From Bryobacterales bacterium (GTDB lineage Bacteria > Acidobacteriota > Terriglobia > Bryobacterales > Bryobacteraceae): a stretch of 10,152 nucleotides of DNA. A program made the translations under genes and the position numbers. A model generated the notes under the pieces. It worked only from the letters and a program-made list of their open reading frames with translations, had not been told where the DNA came from and ran no database searches. The stretch is from positions 1-10,152 of the forward strand of contig JAUZEU010000811.1 in assembly GCA_030838885.1 (NCBI GenBank), in the 5' to 3' direction. Positions 6,992 through 10,152 of this stretch are shown here, in pieces. Within the stretch, counting starts at the first letter, position 1. Each line of letters starts with the position of its first letter.

Positions 6992-7743
6992 GTCCGTAAA
7001 GACGGCCAGGAGGGCTTGCGTTTCTCCAAAAAGGCTTTGACTCCCTCTTCAAAATCGGCGTGGTCCATCAGACGATCGCGCATCTGATGGCCGATCTTGC
7101 CCGCCTGATCCCAGTTTCTCACCCGGATGTGGTGGACATAATCGAGGCCGGAACCCATGGCGATCGGGCTATATTCGGAAACAACCGAAGCTACTTCCAT
7201 GGCACGGGCGAACGGATCTTCCGTAATCTCCGTGACCAGCCCGTAAATCAAAGCTTCCTCGGCTGAGAACGTGCGGCCGGTGATGCTGAGTTCCGTGGTG
7301 CGGCGTTCGCCCATGGCGAGTTCGCAGGCGCGGAAAACGAGCACCGGCCACAAGCCGACCTTGATTTCCGTGAGGCCGAAAGGGACGCCCGGCGCAGCGA
7401 TGACTATGTGGGCATTAGCGACCAGGCCAGTGCCACCGGCAATCGCCGGTCCGTGCACAGCCGCGATGATCGGTTTGCGGATTCGGTTGATTGACGTGAA
7501 GAGGCGTTCGTGGAGCCCTGCCAGTTGGAGCGAATCATCTTCCAGAATCTCCTGGAGGTCCATGCCCGCACAAAAAGCGGATCCATTTCCACTGAGCACA
7601 ATGGCTCCCACACCGTGATCGGCCTCGGCTTCGTCCAGGGCTCTCACGAGTTGGCGCGAAACAGCGACGTTCAAGGCGTTGCGTTTCTCCGGGCGGTTCA
7701 GGGCCAAATTTACAACGCGTCCGGTTTGCGTTCGTTCAATCAA
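6988..7743 (-). CDS. enoyl-CoA hydratase/isomerase (crotonase) family, methylglutaconyl-CoA hydratase-like
   Basis: 251 aa from a TTG at 7743, chosen because GGAG (7751-7754 complement) is 7 nt upstream and the family's N-terminus (IERTQTGRVVNLALNRPEKRNALN) begins there. The frame stays open further upstream, but only as a shadow of the preceding gene, with which it overlaps by 8 bases. Oxyanion-hole regions are SAFCAGMDL (55-63) and HGPAIAGGTGL (97-107). In classical hydratase the second region carries a catalytic Glu (GGGCEL); here that position is Gly106. The other Glu is kept as Glu126 in FGLTEIKVGL. The following WPVLVFRACELAMGERRTTEL recalls LiuC/AtuE-type hydratases from memory. It would act on the product of the carboxylase encoded first in the operon: hydration of a branched glutaconyl-CoA is a reasonable guess, not proven. 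Confidence 0.88.
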   Translation of the reverse strand: MIERTQTGRVVNLALNRPEKRNALNVAVSRQLVRALDEAEADHGVGAIVLSGNGSAFCAGMDLQEILEDDSLQLAGLHERLFTSINRIRKPIIAAVHGPAIAGGTGLVANAHIVIAAPGVPFGLTEIKVGLWPVLVFRACELAMGERRTTELSITGRTFSAEEALIYGLVTEITEDPFARAMEVASVVSEYSPIAMGSGLDYVHHIRVRNWDQAGKIGHQMRDRLMDHADFEEGVKAFLEKRKPSWPSLRT

Positions 7744-8050
7744 GCTCAATCTCCATGCGCAGCAGAGCTGCGCCATAAGTCTTGCCCTGGGCGTCGACCC
7801 TGAGAGAGACGGTTCCTCCGCCACCCAGAGCGCCGTGCATGAGCAAATTGATGGCGCCCAGATTTGGCAGTTCGAAACGCTCCACCTCACCCTTCACAAG
7901 TTCGCCGAAGAAGGCCTTCACGCGTTCCGGCGTCATTTCGCGGAGCAGGACGGGATAGTCGTCGGCACGGAAAGCGATCACGCCAATATTCGAACTATCG
8001 CCCTTGTCGCCCGAGCGCGTGTGGGCGATGGAACTGAGAGGCTTCTTCAC
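7736..8050 (-). CDS. AtuA-like ferredoxin-fold protein (detached C-terminal domain of AtuA)
   Basis: 104 aa from a GTG at 8050, with a near-perfect GAGGTGA site (8055-8061 complement) just upstream. The family signature is clear: AHTRSGDKGDSSNIGV (9-24) near the start and FELPNLGAINLLMHGALGGGGTVSLRVDAQGK (59-90) after it. In many bacteria this domain is fused to the C-terminus of the AtuA (DUF1446) protein. Here it is a separate gene whose GTG overlaps the AtuA stop as GTGA, so the two should be made in matched amounts and probably bind each other. The exact reaction is not established. The same frame stays open upstream to about 8407, but that part is only the AtuA gene read out of frame. 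Confidence 0.9.
   Translation of the reverse strand: MKKPLSSIAHTRSGDKGDSSNIGVIAFRADDYPVLLREMTPERVKAFFGELVKGEVERFELPNLGAINLLMHGALGGGGTVSLRVDAQGKTYGAALLRMEIELD
7751..7754 (-). promoter_or_regulatory. ribosome binding site deciding the TTG start of the hydratase
   Basis: GGAG on the reverse strand, inside the last codons of the AtuA-like gene, is seven bases before the TTG at 7743. It favours this start over the in-frame TTG at 7749, which would be too close. Confidence 0.55.
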
Positions 8051-9381
8051 GAGATCACCTCGACGGACGTGGTGATTTCTTCGCGCGGCAAAAGCGCGGA
8101 CCAGTACGCCACGATCTCGCGCACCGGTGGGCGTCCTTCGCCAAACGCGGTAGCGCCTGGCGGCCCGTTGAGCACGAGCGGAATCAACTCTCGGGTGAAG
8201 CGGTCCACGGCTTTGCGGTCGTGCCCGCGCACGCCAATCCGAAGCTGGACTTCCGGCGGATCCGTCACCGGGGGCGCGACCGGGCCGTGGCAAGCGTTCA
8301 CCCCGAAAAACTCGGTATAGATTTCCTCGAACTGAAGCCCTAGTTTCTGAAGTCGCTGGCGCACGATACGGTCCGCCGCTTTCGCCTTGGGCAAAGCCTG
8401 CGGCCAACTGTAAACCAGAGTGCCGATCGCTTTCCAGCCACCCGTGAAGCTGATGGAGAGCTTCAGAGTGGGCGGGCGCGGGCCGCCACGAATACCGGAT
8501 ACGTGCACGCGGTCCGGTCCGCTGTCCGAAAGCTGGATGGAGGTGAAGTCAGCAACGCAATCGGGCGTGATGTAGTGGCGGGGATCCCCGAGTTCATAGA
8601 GGAGTTGCTCCTTCACGGTGTCGGTGTTCACTCGCCCTCCGGAACCGGAGTGCTTCGTCACCGTAAATGACCCATCCGGTTCGGCTTCAATGATGGGATA
8701 GCCAATATCCGCCATGTCCGGTATGTTCTCCCAATCCAGCTGACAATTTCCGCCCGTGCACTGCGCACCGCATTCGATGATGTGGCCGGCAATGGTTCCC
8801 GCTGCGAGCTTATCCCAGTCGTCGGCCTTCCAGCCGAATTCGTGAACCATCGCCGCGAGAGTCAGTGCGGTGTCGGTGGAGCGGCCCGCGATCACCACAT
8901 CCGCCCCGGTTGCGAGCGCCTCGGCAAGCGGAAACGCGCCGATGTAGGCGTTTGCTGAAAGGATCCGTGAGCGGATAGAGGAAAGCACCTCGCCAGTATC
9001 CATGTCGCGCATCTCATAACCTTTCGCGAGGAAGTCGTCGAGACGGTCGAAGACGTCGTCGCCGTGAACGACTGCGACTTTGAGGCCGGGTGCAGCTTTG
9101 ATGACGGCACGCGCGCAGGCGACCGGATTCACCCCGCCGGCATTCGCAATCACTTTGATGCCGCGCTCTTTCAACTGCTTTGAGAGCCGGCCGATGAGCG
9201 GTGGAAAATCGCGAGCATAGCCAAGGTTCGGGTCTTCCTGCTTTTGCTTCTGCAGGATGGACATGGTGACCTCGGCCAGGTAGTCCAGGACAAGATAATC
9301 GATAGGTCCCTGCTCGACGAGGCGGACCGGGGCTTCCAGCCAGTCGCCCCAAAAGCCCTGCCCGTTAGCGATCCGAATCAT
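8047..9381 (-). CDS. atuA: AtuA family (DUF1446) protein, acyclic terpene utilization-type
   Basis: 444 aa, a full DUF1446 domain. Visible motifs: IANGQGFWGDW (4-14), LDYLAEVTMS (32-41), ANAGGVNP (79-86), AGRSTDTAL (165-173), HIIECGAQCTGGN (200-212) and KHSGSGGRVN (243-252), with conserved Gly, Asp, Cys and His suggesting a nucleotide- or cofactor-type active site. AtuA is the first gene of the Pseudomonas citronellol/geraniol (atu) cluster; its biochemical role is not settled. The family is also common beside acyl-CoA carboxylases outside terpene degraders, so the symbol is used only as a family name. The ATG at 9381 directly follows the carboxyltransferase stop (TGAATG), with GGAG 10 nt upstream. 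The C-terminal ferredoxin-fold domain often fused here is encoded separately downstream. Predicted cytoplasmic. Confidence 0.9.
   Translation of the reverse strand: MIRIANGQGFWGDWLEAPVRLVEQGPIDYLVLDYLAEVTMSILQKQKQEDPNLGYARDFPPLIGRLSKQLKERGIKVIANAGGVNPVACARAVIKAAPGLKVAVVHGDDVFDRLDDFLAKGYEMRDMDTGEVLSSIRSRILSANAYIGAFPLAEALATGADVVIAGRSTDTALTLAAMVHEFGWKADDWDKLAAGTIAGHIIECGAQCTGGNCQLDWENIPDMADIGYPIIEAEPDGSFTVTKHSGSGGRVNTDTVKEQLLYELGDPRHYITPDCVADFTSIQLSDSGPDRVHVSGIRGGPRPPTLKLSISFTGGWKAIGTLVYSWPQALPKAKAADRIVRQRLQKLGLQFEEIYTEFFGVNACHGPVAPPVTDPPEVQLRIGVRGHDRKAVDRFTRELIPLVLNGPPGATAFGEGRPPVREIVAYWSALLPREEITTSVEVIS
8055..8061 (-). promoter_or_regulatory. strong ribosome binding site for the AtuA-like gene
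   Basis: GAGGTGA on the reverse strand, with four bases (TCTC) before the GTG at 8050, is an almost complete anti-Shine-Dalgarno match inside the end of the AtuA gene. It supports GTG at 8050 as the true start and an independent, strong initiation of the small protein. Confidence 0.65.
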
Positions 9382-10152
9382 TCAGAGAGTCTCCAGTGCG
9401 AGCGGGATGGCGCGGGGCTGGTGCAGGGCAACTTCCAGCGCGAGCGTCAGAACCGCGCGCGTATCGACGGGGTCGATCACCGCATCGCAGTGGCCCCGGG
9501 CAGCCGCGTACTTCGCATCGAGCCAGCGCTCATAGTCTTCTCGAGTGCGGTCCAGCGATGCCTGCAGATCCTCGGGCACCGGCTCGCCTTTGGCCTTCAG
9601 TTTTTCGAGTTCTGCGGAGTACATGGCCTGCACTGCGGAGTCACCTTCCATCACGCCAATGCGGGCGGTGGGCCAGCTGAAGGTGAAATTGGGGTCAAAG
9701 CCCTGGCCAGCCATCGCGTAGTAGCCCGCACCGCTTGCGTGGTTGATGGTGAGAACGATGCGCGGAACGCTGGCGCACGACATGGTTTCCACCATCTCCG
9801 CCCCTGCCCGAATGATCCCTTCCGATTCCGCCTGCAAACCGACCATAAAGCCCGATACATCCTGAACGTAAATGATGGGGACGCACTGGCGCTCGGCAAG
9901 TTCCACAAAGTAGGCGGCCTTTCTGGCGCTTTCGGTGTAGATAATGCCGCCGATTCGCGGCTTCAGGAAACCCCGGCGATTGGCGATTACCGCAACGGGG
10001 TGCCCGTTCAGGCGTGCGCTGGCGCAGAGAAGTTCGGGCGCGAATTCAGCCTGGAATTCCGTGAAATCGCCCGAATCGAAAATCCGGTTGAGGATATCTT
10101 CCACACGGTACGGCAGGCGGTGGTCGGCGGGGAGGGTTGTATAAAGGCCCTC
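9382..10152 (-). CDS. acyl-CoA carboxylase, carboxyltransferase (beta) subunit, C-terminal part
   Basis: The frame runs off the right edge; 256 residues plus stop are visible, roughly the C-terminal half of a family protein of about 510-540 aa. The frame continues upstream of the GTG at 10104 as LYTTLPADHRLPYR, which matches the conserved LxxLLPxDxRxPYD segment, so the GTG is not the start. Conserved elements: PHELL-like PELLCASARLNGHPVAVIANRR, GFLKPRIGG, QDVSGFMVG, the oxyanion-type ASGAGYYAM, FSWPTARIGVMEGDSAV, and the terminal DAVIDPVDTRAVL. This subunit moves carboxyl from carboxybiotin to an acyl-CoA. Relatives use propionyl-, methylcrotonyl- or geranyl-CoA; specificity is not readable here. 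QDVSG replaces the QN-T-GFMVG seen in many relatives. Its biotin carboxylase/BCCP partner is not in the window. Confidence 0.93.
   Translation of the reverse strand, partial: EGLYTTLPADHRLPYRVEDILNRIFDSGDFTEFQAEFAPELLCASARLNGHPVAVIANRRGFLKPRIGGIIYTESARKAAYFVELAERQCVPIIYVQDVSGFMVGLQAESEGIIRAGAEMVETMSCASVPRIVLTINHASGAGYYAMAGQGFDPNFTFSWPTARIGVMEGDSAVQAMYSAELEKLKAKGEPVPEDLQASLDRTREDYERWLDAKYAAARGHCDAVIDPVDTRAVLTLALEVALHQPRAIPLALETL

Noticed and set aside
7744..7890. N-terminal 49-residue extension of the hydratase up to 7890
   Set aside because: The extension is the AtuA-like gene read in another frame (Cys- and Trp-rich, no family similarity). A good Shine-Dalgarno marks the TTG at 7743.
8051..8407. 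Long upstream extension of the AtuA-like gene
   Set aside because: It is Arg/Ala/Gly-rich out-of-frame translation of the AtuA gene. The real domain begins at the GTG at 8050 with a strong ribosome binding site.

Overview
The window most resembles an Acidobacteriota chromosome, probably Bryobacterales/Solibacter-like. This is inferred from the very large Oar/Cna-type TonB-dependent receptor with an N-terminal carboxypeptidase-regulatory-like domain, a small secreted protein of a style I associate with that lineage, and moderately G+C-rich coding sequence. No rRNA, tRNA, insertion sequence, CRISPR array or phage gene was seen.

Layout: (1) 1-3320, minus strand: one TonB-dependent receptor-like outer-membrane protein (1106 codons). 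The left window edge falls inside what is probably its stop codon, so it is complete or nearly so. (2) 3321-3647: divergent intergenic region. (3) 3648-4502, plus strand: a class I SAM-dependent methyltransferase of unknown substrate. (4) 4503-4750: a short region with two tandem 12-bp repeats, a 15-bp palindrome, a possible -10 box, and a signal-peptide-like small ORF whose stop overlaps the next start (ATGA). (5) 4751-6118, plus strand: a single-subunit FAD-linked D-lactate/D-2-hydroxyacid dehydrogenase. (6) 6119-10152, minus strand: a tightly packed run of six genes, in transcription order: acyl-CoA carboxylase carboxyltransferase subunit (5' part outside the window), AtuA family (DUF1446) protein, small AtuA-like ferredoxin-fold protein, enoyl-CoA hydratase, half-size EamA transporter, and a secreted 142-aa protein. 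The first five abut or overlap by 0 to 8 bases; the last follows after 24 bases.

How they may work together: a carboxyltransferase, AtuA-type proteins and a hydratase resemble parts of the acyclic-terpene (atu) and leucine/isovalerate (liu) pathways, in which a branched unsaturated acyl-CoA is carboxylated and the glutaconyl-CoA product is hydrated. The substrate cannot be read from this window. The biotin carboxylase, acyl-CoA dehydrogenase and lyase that would decide it would have to lie beyond the right edge. The dehydrogenase converges on this operon with no spacer and is probably transcribed independently. The window looks like ordinary chromosomal metabolism. The most interesting points are the split AtuA module, the hydratase lacking one canonical catalytic glutamate, the operon tail linking a transporter and a secreted protein to acyl-CoA chemistry, and the structured 4503-4750 region. 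I found no clear sign of a wholly new system.
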